A DNA stretch of 64,000 bases, from NCBI GenBank assembly GCA_029216955.1, contig JANAVB010016199.1, positions 15,758,322-15,822,321 of the forward strand, written 5' to 3'. The notes below the pieces were generated by a model. That model was not told where the DNA came from, did not search any database, and saw only the letters and a list, made by a program, of their open reading frames with translations. The DNA is from Iris pallida. Lineage: Eukaryota; Streptophyta; Magnoliopsida; Asparagales; Iridaceae. This document shows, in pieces, positions 11,591 to 21,700 of the stretch (position 1 is its first letter; the number at the start of each line of letters is the position of its first letter). Made by a program: the position numbers and the translations under genes.

Positions 11591-11639
11591 TGTTCCTAAA
11601 CCAAGTTGTCATTTTTAGTACAAAAAAGTAGGGACATTT

Positions 11640-12150
11640 ATAATAAGATCTTCTCCTAAGAGATAACCCCAGTATTTTCCCATCTTTCATCTGATCAACC
11701 CAATAGTACCTATATCTGGCCTCCACATAGTTACTCTGGACTACATAAGGAATATCCAGCAGGGAGATCAAGTCTGGGTCCACTTCATGCACAACTGAAG
11801 TACCATGTACATGGAACCTAACCATGTACTTCCTGTAACAAATGGTAGTCAAATTGAAGAACAAATTAATCCTTTCAACATACAGACAACGTACCATGCA
11901 CAAATAATTCCTAACAGAAGAACAAATTAATCCTTTCAACATGTACAATGTTCCATGCACAAATAATTTTCAGTTAACTTTCAACATACAGACAACGTAT
12001 GATTCCCTAAACCCTAAATCCTAATTTCAGCACACAAACAAGATATGATTCCCAATTAATTTCAAACAATGTTACCCTAAAATTCGAAAGAAAAGAACAT
12101 ACAATATGTAAACCCTAAAATTGAAATGAATACCCTGTTTGGCTCGCCAT
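11640..12150 (-). pseudogene. N-terminal remnant of MULE transposase (PB1-like exon) in MULE2
   Basis: Exon 1 starts with ATG at 12150 (MASQT). The second exon begins at 11832 after a TTTGTTACAG acceptor and reads EVDPDLISLLDIPYVVQSN..YYWVDQ, closely like the PB1-like exon of MULE1 at 8588-8350. It then degenerates near 11640. No DDE core follows. PB1-like domains sit at the N-terminus of many plant MULE proteins; their partner is not known from this sequence. Confidence 0.75.
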
Positions 12151-12460
12151 GGAAGCTCCTTCTCCCTTCGATTTGGGGATTTCTGAGCAAAATTAAACGA
12201 AAACAAAATAAACTTTCATACAAACCAAAATTAACTGATCAAACAAAACTGTCGTGGACTGTTACCTACATGTTCCTACGAGAAATCTCACGAATCAGGC
12301 TAGACGAGAGGGAGAGGGGGAACTTCACGAGATGCGACAGTCCTCCTAGATCATTTGGGGAAGCTATACCAACGTAACAGAGGAATGGGGAAGAGAGTGC
12401 TTTCGTGCTTTTTTACATGAGAGGGGTATTTTCGTAAGAAATTCTCCTCTTATAAGGAAC

Positions 12461-12624
12461 TGCAACGGACAGGGGTATTTAGGTCATAAAAATTGGGTTC
12501 ATCTCCACTCCTGTTAGTTTTGGACATTTTCCGTCCAAAGTGGGATTACTTATACAATATGCAAACAATGTGGGGTGCACTGCATAAATCGACCAATCAA
12601 GTGGGGTGCCACTCAAAATTTTTC
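12461..12624 (-). repeat. Right terminal inverted repeat of MULE2
   Basis: Inverted partner of 9789-9952, followed directly by TAATAATAA. Confidence 0.9.
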
Positions 12625-12678
12625 TAATAATAATAATAATAATAATAATAATGGAGATAAGGTACCACTTTATGGATG

Positions 12679-12767
12679 GTGGCTATATGTCACCCTCTAT
12701 GCTATTATCATACACTAAAAAGTGTATAAGTGCATAATAATAGCATGGAGGGGTGATATATAGCCAC
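12679..12767. repeat. Imperfect hairpin of about 89 bp (MITE-like)
   Basis: Left arm GTGGCTATATGTCACCCTCT.. and right arm ..GGGGTGATATATAGCCAC pair over about 40 bp around a short AAAA loop, with few mismatches (GCTATTATCATACACT against its partner). It could be a very short fold-back element or give a hairpin RNA. No target duplication was identified. Confidence 0.75.
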
Positions 12768-12790
12768 GTCACTGCGAGATGTCACCTCAC

Positions 12791-12857
<67 letters not shown>
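12791..12857. repeat. CT and TA microsatellite at the insertion site
   Basis: A (CT)n run at about 12796-12822 is followed by a (TA)n run to 12857. The next element begins immediately after it, and a second TA run resumes at 18708 on the other side. The element therefore sits within a TA tract. Confidence 0.9.
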
Positions 12858-12859
<2 letters not shown>

Positions 12860-13028
12860 TGGGATCGGCTTCACCCCCTATTTTGTTCACCCCCTTATCA
12901 TCCGCATCTTAGCCGTTAGATTAGATTTAATAAATGGCTAAGTTAAATTAAATCTCTCTCCAAAAATTATAATAATGGACTAACCATAAATAACTCTCTC
13001 TCCCAAAAAAAAAAACCCATCGTACAAA

Positions 13029-13067
<39 letters not shown>

Positions 13068-13236
13068 AGAGAAACGAAGGAAAAAAAAACTCTGCCGCCT
13101 GATCGCTTCTCCAGCGACCGTCGCTTCATAGCCCGCCTTCGACTTCCGCCGACGAGACGCCTAGGTGAGAAGCCTCCCGACTCCCACTCTCCCCTCTCTA
13201 GATCCCACTCTTCTTCTTCTTCTCCTCACGTTTCTC
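12858..13236 (+). repeat. Left long terminal inverted repeat
   Basis: Pairs with 18349-18706. It includes a (GA)n run (13031-13064), a GC-rich block (CTGCCGCCTGATCGCTTCTC, 13092-13111) and the GACGAGACGCCTAGGTGAGA block near 13150. Confidence 0.9.
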
Positions 13237-13769
13237 CTCATCGCTTCACGTTTCTTTTTGGAAGTTTGGTTCTTCTGTTGCTGTGGCAATTGCCAAATAT
13301 AAGTTCTCGTGGATAATGGTGAATATGGATTGGGTGGTCAAAGTTGAATGTTTGGACTCTGGAATGAAACTTTTCTTGGGTTAAAATTCATCTCTTATTT
13401 CTTGTGAAAGAAATGTATTTTCCAGAAAGTTGGGATTTTTCAGAGTTTCTTTTCTTCTTCTGGGCACTTGCTAATTTTATTGATGAGATTTCTTACATGG
13501 GGATTTTTATTTATTTATAATTATTTGGTTTACTGGAATATTGTTGATGTTTGGATGAATTTAATTTCATGGATAGTTAACTCTACCATGGTGAAATATG
13601 GTAAAAAGTATCTTGTTGGTACTTCCATGAACCCTTTCTAGGAAAGGATCGTGATCTGTAGTCATCATCATTTGAGGAGGATGTCCAATTGATGATTTCT
13701 ATCGGTTTAGTCAACAAAATATTATACCAAGTAGTTTCTTATCATTATCTTTTAATTATCTTTGTCCAG

Positions 13770-13870
13770 GAAAGGTCACGTATACTGTTACGTGCAGCAG
13801 ATTTGATTGAGAAGCAAAATGACGAAATTGCAGCCTGGAAAGTTGGGACAGCGGGAAGCCATACGAACAG
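13770..13870 (+). pseudogene. Aldehyde dehydrogenase exon fragment captured by the element
   Basis: After a canonical acceptor (CTTTGTCCAG ending at 13769) the sequence reads [20 protein letters not shown], then, after a small frame break near 13835, WDSGKPYEQ. Both pieces match the N-terminal part of the NAD-binding domain of mitochondrial-type plant ALDH2 enzymes (oxidise aldehydes to acids). The catalytic Cys and Glu regions are absent. The acceptor and intron-like sequence before it suggest capture from genomic DNA, not from mRNA. Confidence 0.8.
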
Positions 13871-14160
13871 TTCTCCCCGTTCTTTACACTGGTGATTATT
13901 CACGCGAGGAAGATCGACACCTTCGTGCTGCTGAAACCCGACAGTTCTACCATGATATCTGTATCATTGAGTCTACCTATGGCATCCAGACCCACCAGCC
14001 CCGTCACATCCGCGGAAAGTGCTTCACTGATGTAATTCACTCCACCATCAGCCAAGGAGGAAGAGTTCTCATTCCTGCATTTGCACTTGGACAAGCCCAG
14101 GAGCTGCTCCTCATCCTTGATGAGTATTGGGCAAACCATCCCGAGCTTCACAATAATTAA
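13871..14160 (+). pseudogene. CPSF73-I (pre-mRNA 3'-end endonuclease) fragment captured by the element
   Basis: Reads [35 protein letters not shown], then [20 protein letters not shown] and [13 protein letters not shown], ending in TAA at 14158. This is the part of the metallo-beta-lactamase domain of CPSF73-I leading into the beta-CASP region. CPSF73-I cleaves pre-mRNA before polyadenylation. The HxHxDH metal site lies upstream in the intact protein and is missing here, so no nuclease activity is expected. It joins directly to the ALDH fragment at about 13870. From about 13807 one frame stays open from the ALDH part to the TAA, so a chimeric peptide is possible in principle. Confidence 0.85.
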
Positions 14161-14495
14161 CCTGCCATTTTTTGCTGACTGTAGTTTTACAAGATCAGAT
14201 TTTATGAGTTATAGTTTCTTTTGCTCTGGAATGTGGTGTAAAATTAAACTGTATGCTCATGGATGTAAATTTACTTTTTTTCTTGCTGTGTTGTAAGAAT
14301 ATGCCGAGAATCTAAGCTTTATTTCAACAGTTGCTTCTAGCACTGACTAATGCTTGTGCTGTTTGCATCTATGCATTTTCTGCAATATTCCTTTGTGTTC
14401 ATACAATATTCCTTTATGTTCATACATGTGAGATACAATTTCTCAATTCTACAAAATTTGTGGGAATTTCGGAGCCAGCTGGTGATATGAACGAA

Positions 14496-14560
14496 ACTGG
14501 GGTCTTCTCATTGATGCTTAATTTGTAGTTGTACAAGTGAATTTGGCTTAGGACAATGAA
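14496..14560. repeat. 65-bp direct repeat, copy 1 (copy 2 at 15147-15211)
   Basis: ACTGGGGTCTTCTCATTGAT through GGCTTAGGACAATGAA is present twice, 651 bp apart, with no difference that I can see. The spacing and identity suggest a recent segmental duplication or repair event inside the element. Confidence 0.9.
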
Positions 14561-15146
14561 GAGTGTAAGGGTGTTTGCATGAAATTGGAAATTGGGTCAG
14601 AGAGCTAGTGTTGTCATCTTTTCTACCACTTGCAAACAAGACCCACAAGCATTCTTCCTCGCGTGGTACTCCAGATTGATCTGCTTAAGGTTGTCATGTT
14701 GCGAGATTTTGAAGGATGATACTGTGCGAAGACTGGATCAGCTTTTCTTCATGGTTAAAAACTACAGTTTGGTCAATTTTTCATTTACTTTCATAATCCT
14801 CGAGCTGTTCATTTGAAGTATGCTTAGCTCCTCTTATCAGCAATTATTAGATGCAATTGCCTGAACGTTAAGTCTCAGCATGAACTGGATTAAATTTCAT
14901 AACTGAGGTTTTCCTGTAAGTTAGATTCTTATGCTATGTATGCCTTATTATTTTTTACCCTTCCATGCTATGTAGGCTGAGAGTATATCAAACTTGCGCT
15001 TTGAATTTCCTGATATACATATTAGTAAGACTGTTTACATCTTAAGTTTCTAGTTGCTAGAAATGAGAAGACAGCAAATATCACATTTATTTTCAAGCGG
15101 CTGGCCATCAGAATACTGCAGGATTACCTATATCAAATTTTGAGAT

Positions 15147-15211
15147 ACTGGGGTCTTCTCATTGATGCTTAATTTGTAGTTGTACAAGTGAATTTGGCTT
15201 AGGACAATGAA
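15147..15211. repeat. 65-bp direct repeat, copy 2
   Basis: Same 65 bp as 14496-14560. Confidence 0.9.
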
Positions 15212-16224
15212 TAAACAATGAATAAGTTGGGTATGAACTATGACCACTGACAGATACATAGATCTTTGCTTCTTCGTCGGCTAAGGGAACTTGTTTCTGA
15301 TTTGCTAAGTTAGAGACGGACGAGCATTTAAAAGCAAGGTCTCTTTCGAGCTTGTTCACTGAATACACATATATGCAGTTTCCAGAGACAAAAGCAACTT
15401 CCAAAGGGATGTTTCATCAGCCATCAGTAGCTCGATTATGAAGTAGCATCAACACAAATTCTTGTAGCTATAAATATGTACAGAGCTTCCTTCTTTTGGG
15501 AACATAGTATTCTAGCTTTATTGATCACCCACTAATGAAACAAGATGGAAGCTTAAACCAGCTGATATGTATTAAATGAAACATAACCATTACACCATTA
15601 CACCATTTTATAAAGATAAAAAGGTAAATTACAGATACATTTTGTGATATAATCCTGATCACTAAAATGGCAAGAACAAAGACGGGGCAGACTTTACTGA
15701 AAGGATTAAATGGTAGGTGCCAGCATGTGGAAGTTCAATTTTTTTGCAAACAATAAATATGCAATGCATGAGAGCTTTCATGTTGTTTCAGAGACACATG
15801 AACTAAAACCAACAATAAATCTGCCTCTTCCTGGTTTGCTCCTCCTACAATACATACAAGGCAATCAGATCCAAAGACAGCAGCATTTACATTATAAAGT
15901 AATTTACTTAGCAAAAAAGATCAAAATTTTGGCTACTAACACAAAAAATATTCAATTTGCAAAACAAGTAATCTTGTAGATTTCATGTCAAAGTTAGTTC
16001 TAGATCCCCCCCCCCCCCAAAAAAAAAAAAACGTGCTAGAATTTGTTCTTGTTCATTTTACACAAATAAACTCAAGAACAAAGCTACATGACATGCTAGG
16101 CAATATTAATCAGAATCTAAGAAGTACACACCTGAAATGAATACACAGCTAGTGTCCAAACAACATCTTAATCCAAATCCGTAACTTCATCACATAGGTC
16201 TACAAATGAAAAAAAAAATTTAAT

Positions 16225-16918
16225 TTAGAAATATTCAGAAAAAAAATAATAGGAAGACATTGGTAAGGAAAGTATACCTGTTTCATTTCGGTTAGCCATC
16301 TTCTCAATTTTTTTAGGATTATTAGGATAGTTACGACTATCATGACCAGTGTTGACACCTTTGCACATCCTACAAACTCTTGCTTTGTTCTTTTGGGTTG
16401 CTTTCTCTAACCCACTCTTTATTCTTTTGTTACCGGTCACCAACTCATTCTCAAGTACATTGGGGTAACTAACGCATGACTGTGATCATAAAAAAAAACT
16501 GATACCTTCCATAAATTTGTACTTTTAATATTAATGATACGCATTCGAGCCTTGCAACCTTCTCTCATTGTTGAAGTTTTTTTTATTACACCTTCATCAG
16601 TATTTTTTTTATTACACCTTCATCTTCCTTGGCCTTTTTCTTCTTGTAAGTTCCTTCACAGCTACATGAAAATTTCATGCCAGTGGGGTCTGAGCTACCG
16701 CGTTTCCCTCTAAATGTTTTTTGTCTTCGGATGCTAAACCCATGCTTTGCTCCATAAGCTTGATAACAATCTTCTGCCTCTTCTATGGAGTTAAAAAACT
16801 TTCCCACAAATATTTCTTTCTCATCTTCAATATTTTTAGGTGGTGCGGACAATACCTCTTGGTGTAGATTTTCAGCAGTTGTAGTAGTCATGTTTTCAAC
16901 AGTGCCCACACTTGTCAT
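16225..16918 (-). pseudogene. FAR1-type DNA-binding domain joined to a zinc knuckle, transposase core deleted
   Basis: From 16918 leftward: an acidic leader; the FAR1 domain start (FNSIEEAEDCYQAYGAKHGF, then SIRRQK, KFSCSCEG); stops introduced by a 26-27-bp tandem duplication at 16588-16625; then the end of the FAR1 domain in another frame (REGCKARMRII, LWKVSVFF, DHSHALVTP). It is followed almost at once by a C-terminal knuckle (ARVCRMCKGVNTGHDSRNYP, about 16385-16330). In full-length FAR1/FHY3 and related MULE transposases, a DDE domain and a SWIM finger lie between these parts; here they are gone. FAR1 domains bind DNA. Whether this is the remains of the element's own transposase or a captured FRS/FRF gene cannot be decided from sequence alone. 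Confidence 0.8.
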
Positions 16919-16929
16919 TTAACTATGTA

Positions 16930-18000
16930 ATCTGTGGAACAAATTATGAACAAATAAAAATGACGACAAAAAAATTTAAATCTATTAAAAAAATTTGAAG
17001 CCTAATTTAGATATTTTAAAAAAAAATTTCATTTAAAATTTTAATTTTTTCAGTCATTTAAAATTTGAAGCCTAATTTAGTTTATTTTAAAAAATTGTTC
17101 ATTTAAATTTTTGACCTTCTCTAAAATAAATTTCAATCCTAATTTAAATATTTTAAGATTCGAACACGCAACAACCTAATTTAAATCTTCTAAACTTTCG
17201 GCCATTTAAATTTTCGGTCATATAGATATATTATGTTTTTATGAAGATTCCAATAGTGTAAGTACCCATTCAAATAGCTCTGACTAATACCCATCCATAT
17301 ATTTAAATATTTTAAATTTGTTAAATATTCGGTCATTTAAATCTTTTATATTTTTGGCCATTTGAATCTTTTAAATTTATTTCTACTGGAAAATGTGATG
17401 AAATCTAATTTAACTTTTTAGGTCATTCGAGGAGGTCTAAGTCTAAGGATTATGTACTAGAAGATCTGCTGAAAATGTGGGAAGAAAGTTATCGTTATTA
17501 ATAAATTTATTTATCGCAAAAATTGGACATATATGAAAAAGAAGGGCACATTTTATTTTTATGTAAACAAAGAAACCCTCCGCTCGCCGCTCCGATCTGC
17601 TCTGCACTCCATCTCTCTGCCTCGGCTCCGGAGTGAATTATATATTATATATACATAGAGAGGTTGGATCGGATTCATATTTTACTCGATTAGCTCCTTT
17701 CGCACAATTTATTGCATAGATGTAATGCCAATTTTACTACGCATGACTCCAAGCCCACGTCTTCCATGCATCCACTACAATCTCTACAAATCCGGCGGAG
17801 TTCAAATATATGAAGTAATATAAACATATGAAGTAATATATGAAAGTATTTGTTAACAACCATCCAAACATGCATATCATCTATCTCATACGCAATTTCT
17901 CAAACATGTTGCAGTCGACAAATCACCAATATTTGTAAATAATAAAGAGCCAGATAAATACCCTTAATTTTTACCAACCGAGTGAATGTTACGCAAAGGG
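16930..18000. other. AT-rich interior of the long-TIR element, no gene seen
   Basis: Low-complexity sequence with recurring CATTTAAA and TTTTAAAT words (16970-17400). Around 17663 the words GGTTGGATCGGATTCATATT resemble the element's own terminus, possibly a worn internal end. No coding support. Confidence 0.5.
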
Positions 18001-18041
18001 GAATGAAGAGGAGGAGGTGCTGAATTGAAGGAGGTGCTGAA

Positions 18042-18089
18042 TCGAAGGCGGGCTGTGAAGCGACGGTCGCTGGAGAAGCGATCAGGCGG
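18042..18089 (-). repeat. Internal copy of part of the right TIR
   Basis: The block GAAGGCGGGCTGTGAAGCGA through GATCAGGCGG is repeated exactly 400 bp further on at 18442-18489, inside the right TIR. It indicates a local duplication of TIR sequence into the subterminal region. Confidence 0.85.
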
Positions 18090-18348
18090 TGGCGAGTGCA
18101 GAGGCGGGCTAGAAGGTGAGGAATTTTCTTCCTTCCTTTCTCTGTTCTCTGATTTTTTTTCCTTCGTTCGAAAGCTGAAAATAAGAATTAATAATAATTA
18201 TACACTACTATTAATGGTCAGAAGAAGGGGGTCATCCTGGCTGCTGCCATTCACAATATTTCGAAATCCCTAATATTAATCATTCTCACAACAATCCCCT
18301 GTTGTTCACATTCTCTCCCCAATATTAATCACTGGAGAGAGAGAGAGA

Positions 18349-18705
18349 AGAAATGTGAGGAGAAGAAGAAGAAGAGTGGGATCTAGAGAGGGAAGAGTGG
18401 GAGTCGGGAGGCTTCTCACCTAGGCGTCTCGTCGGCGGAAGTCGAAGGCGGGCTGTGAAGCGACGGTCGCTGGAGAAGCGATCAGGCGGCAGAGTTTTTT
18501 TTTCCTTCGTTTCTCTGTTCTCTCTCTCTCTTATGTTTGTACGATGGGGTTTTTTTTTGGGAGAGAGAGTTATTTATGGTTAGTCCATTATTATAATTTT
18601 TTGGAGAGAGATTTAATTTAATCTTAGCCATTTATTAAATCTAATCTAACGGCTAGATGTGGATGATAAGGGGGTGAACAAAATAGGGGGTGAAGCCGAC
18701 CCCAC

Positions 18706-18706
<1 letters not shown>
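18349..18706 (-). repeat. Right long terminal inverted repeat
   Basis: Inverted partner of 12858-13236. The TA microsatellite resumes at 18708. Confidence 0.9.
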
Positions 18707-18740
<34 letters not shown>

Positions 18741-19158
18741 TAAAGTATTAATAAATAATATTAAGAGAATTTTTTTGAATAAATTAGGAGTGAAGAACAA
18801 ATATACACTTGTTAAGTGCGTTTTGTTTCTCGCGTATTTGAATATTAAAAAAAACAAAAACACGCTTGTCATGTAATTTTTTTTTTCTAAAACACACATA
18901 TTACGTGCGTTTTGAATTTTTTCACTTTTGAGACGAAAAAAAATTAAAATACAAATAAAAAGCTATACCAATAAAAAAATTAATATACATGCTTTTTTTT
19001 CACTTCTGAAAACACACTTGTTATATGGATAAATAAATTTATACTAATAAAAAGTAGTATAGATAATAAAAAAATTATTGTAGATAAATAAATATATTAT
19101 CAATATTAAATTGTTATTATTTTTATTAATTTATTATTAGTATATATTTATTTGAATA
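18707..19158. other. AT-rich spacer with TA microsatellite
   Basis: A TA run at 18708-18737 is followed by very AT-rich sequence with repeated ACACRCTTGT and TTTTTCACTTYTGA words. No gene was recognised. Confidence 0.6.
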
Positions 19159-20252
19159 TGTGAGCACCCTGAATTTCGGGTTGATTTTTAAAATTTTCTG
19201 ATTTAATTATTTTCAATATATATTACTATTTGATTTAATGTACTTTTCTGTGCCTTTGATATTTGGAGTATCAGGGATGTTCATCTCTGGAAACCTTCTT
19301 CCCGAGTTTTGTAGTGGACAGGATTACCTTCATGATGGTATATAATGTCCCATCCAAACTTATTCTCTTGTACTCTTTTTGCTTCGCACAACTTCGGGTC
19401 GATTTAGACCATTTGATCATTAATTAATTTTCCCACTCTTTTCCTTGATCATTATTAGCACGTTGCCGTGACTTTTAATTTAGGAGCACAAGACTAGTCA
19501 TTTTTTTGAAACCAACTTCTCATGCATGATCTACTCGAGACGTTCTTCACTCATGACCTTCGTGTCCCACTCAGACACACCATCTTGTGCTCCATTTGCT
19601 TCACATAACTTTTTTGACACGTGACCCGATTTTATTTTACCCCACGGTGTCACATGCATTTTCCGACTTGAATTGTGGATACCCTATCGACCCAAACCTG
19701 ACAACCCCAAATATGGACATGGCCCACATTGAGCCTACTACCCGCATGACACTTGTGTCCCATTTATTTGAGCCCCACATGCTACTTATTTATCCATGAA
19801 CATAAACACCTAAAAATAATTTATTTATTGCACCTAGTCCATTTTGGCCCAACCCGGCTCCACTGAACCCAACCCCAGCTCCATGTTACCCTCCATCATG
19901 ACACTCTCACCCTCATTGCCCTTAAAAAAATATTAATACATAGCATATCCATTCAAATAATTTAATGTACACTCAAATGATTAATTCCATAAAGGGATAA
20001 CCTATTTTTTCCCTATATTAAATCCTAGCCATTGAATTCTCTCTATCAATCCCAACCCCTCTATTCCTACATGGCAAAACACTCACTCCCATAAACCCTT
20101 TGGCCGGCCCTAGCTTTTAGAAATTTCCTTTTCTCTCTCTACTTTATCTCTCACATTAATTATCACTTTTTCTCTCTCTTCCTTCTCGTTTCACTCAATT
20201 AATTTCAGCACCTCATCTCTCTCTCTCCCTTTTTTCTTCACGAGCAGCCCCC

Positions 20253-20444
20253 ATGCCGAGCTCCTTCAAGAGCAGCCATCCCCCATGGCCGGCGGTGCCT
20301 CAGCCTTTGTCCTCCTCCCGAACCACCTCATCCCAGCCCCTCCTAGCCGGCCTCCTCCATCACCCCACCGCACTCTCCACCACCATCATCATTCCTCCAC
20401 CACCACCTTCAACCACCGAACCACCATTACCAACACCACCGTGA
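20253..20444 (+). other. Short proline-rich ORF in the LARD1 leader
   Basis: A 63-codon frame (MPSSFKSSHPPWPAVPQP..) starts just after the pyrimidine-rich leader. It stays open, with the same length and stop, in all three LTR copies (also 35681-35872 and 42431-42622). An overlapping 68-codon frame (20285-20491) is also kept in all three. Retention could reflect coding or simply the recent origin of the copies. No known family. Confidence 0.35.
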
Positions 20445-21119
20445 CCACCACCCTCGACCCGCCGCCGAGCACCGCGCCGCCGCGCGCCTAGCTTGCCGGC
20501 AACCGCGGCCAGCAGCAGCAGCTGCAACTGTAGCTTAAACAGCCGTGCGCCCCTGGCCGGCAGTGCAGCGTCGCCGCCGTCGGCGTGGCAGTCGTGGCCG
20601 ACCCCCTTGGCCGAGCGCACACCCCCAGGCAGGTCCCGCGGCCTTCGCTCCTCTCTCCGACGTGTATCGGAGGCGATCCGTGCGTTTGGCACGGGTTTCC
20701 GTCGTGACGAGCCCGGAAACGAAGTTGAAATGGTATTTTGTTGCAGCGACTTCGCACACGATTTTCGAAAAATCCGACCGTTGGATCGGCAATTTCTTCA
20801 CTCCGTCACAATCTCAGTATATCCATCTTCACTCCCCTCAATTTTCGTCCGTTAATTTTATCGTTTGATACATCAAAACTGGCCACCAAGTTGACCGTTT
20901 AAATTGTATAATTTTTGGACAGTTTTGTGGAGCCAACTTCGTTGGCTCGTACCTCCTCCACTGCAGCTCCATTTGGCGTGCTACCAGTTCCTGTGCATAG
21001 CTGGTATAACCCTCTTTCTACCTCTCCAGTTTCGTTTCATTGTGAGCTTGTTTGATTGGTCGAATTCGACGCCAAAGTTGGTCGGCCGAATTCGTAATTT
21101 CCAACTTGTAAAATTCCAT

Positions 21120-21700
21120 TTTTGAACACGGGACTCCAAATTTCATTTCTGACACCACCAGTAGACTCGTGGCGTCGTTTTGACACATTTTCATATATAA
21201 TTTGTTTGATTTGGAGGACGTGGGCCCAGACGCGTATTTCAGTACAAAACGGGCCCCACAATCCGGGTCAACGGGACTTTTTGACACCGGCTCATCGGAA
21301 TCCAATTTCGGATATATCGTTGAGTTTGTATCGTCATTCTGGACTCGTTGACATATAATTTGCTAGATTTTAGTGGACAATGGTTCCGACACGTATTTTC
21401 GTGCAAATCGGATACCAATATCCGGGTCAATGGGTCATTTTGAGTTCGGCTCATCGGAATCTAATTCCGGATATACCGTTGAGTTCGTATCATCATTCTG
21501 GACTCGTTGACATATAATTTGCTGAGTTTTGAGAACATTGGCTCCGACACGCATTTTCCTGCAAAGCGGAATTCCAATGTTCTAGTCAACGGACCAAATT
21601 GAGATTGGGTTAACGGAATCCAATTCTGGATATACCGTTGGGTTCGTATCGTCATTCTAGTTTCGTGGACATATATTTTGTTATATTTTGTAGACTTGTT
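21120..21700 (+). repeat. Tandem repeats of about 165 bp inside the LARD1 LTR
   Basis: Units built on CCGGATATACCGTTGAGTTC, CATTCTGGACTCGTTGACAT and TATAATTTGCT recur at about 21305, 21470 and 21633. Corresponding blocks lie at about 36540-37120 and 43300-43870 in the other copies. The long minus-strand frames over them are a by-product of the repeats. Confidence 0.8.

Larger units (their letters stand above)
9789..12624. mobile_element. MULE2: short, non-autonomous relative of MULE1
   Basis: Perfectly aligned inverted ends of 164 bp (9789-9952 and 12461-12624) start with GAAATAATTTGAGTGGCA and GAAAAATTTTGAGTGGCA. They are flanked by TAATAATAA on both sides (9780-9788, 12625-12633), a 9-bp duplication, although the site is an AAT microsatellite. 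The interior has a GRF zinc-finger gene (plus strand) and only exon 1 and the PB1-like exon of the transposase (minus strand). The DNA-binding, DDE, SWIM and knuckle domains are gone. Movement would need transposase from elsewhere. Confidence 0.9.
14161..16200. other. Element interior, no recognised gene
   Basis: AT-rich sequence after the CPSF73 fragment. A minus-strand frame of 81 codons (15404-15159) and a plus-strand frame at 14592-14816 are open, but I recognise no family in either. Either could be a further captured scrap. A C13-A12 homopolymer junction lies at about 16007-16032. A 65-bp direct duplication is listed separately. Confidence 0.4.
12858..18706. mobile_element. Long-TIR Mutator-like (Pack-MULE) element in a TA tract
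   Basis: The ends are inverted repeats of about 360-380 bp, starting GGTGGGATCGGCTTCACCCC at 12858 and the complement of GGTGGGGTCGGCTTCACCCC at 18706. The flanks are ATATATATA and TCATATATA, so a 9-bp duplication is plausible but cannot be proven in a TA run. The interior carries fragments of two cellular genes (ALDH, CPSF73) fused head to tail, and a FAR1-type DNA-binding domain without transposase core. Long TIRs and captured gene pieces are typical of Pack-MULEs. TA-targeting Mutator relatives are known in rice (Micron). Confidence 0.85.

Noticed and set aside
15159..15404. 81-codon minus-strand frame in the Pack-MULE
   Set aside because: Looks protein-like in places but I recognise no family, and it overlaps the 65-bp duplication; noted only as a possible captured scrap.
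18760..19158. Possible match between AT-rich flanks left (18707-19158) and right (46535-46800) of the LARD1 array as one split element
   Set aside because: A few shared words (CACTTCTGA, ACACACTTG) in low-complexity DNA are not enough.
20360..20692. Antisense and alternative-frame ORFs in the LARD1 leader
   Set aside because: They are shadows of a C-rich, stop-poor stretch; several frames are open at once.
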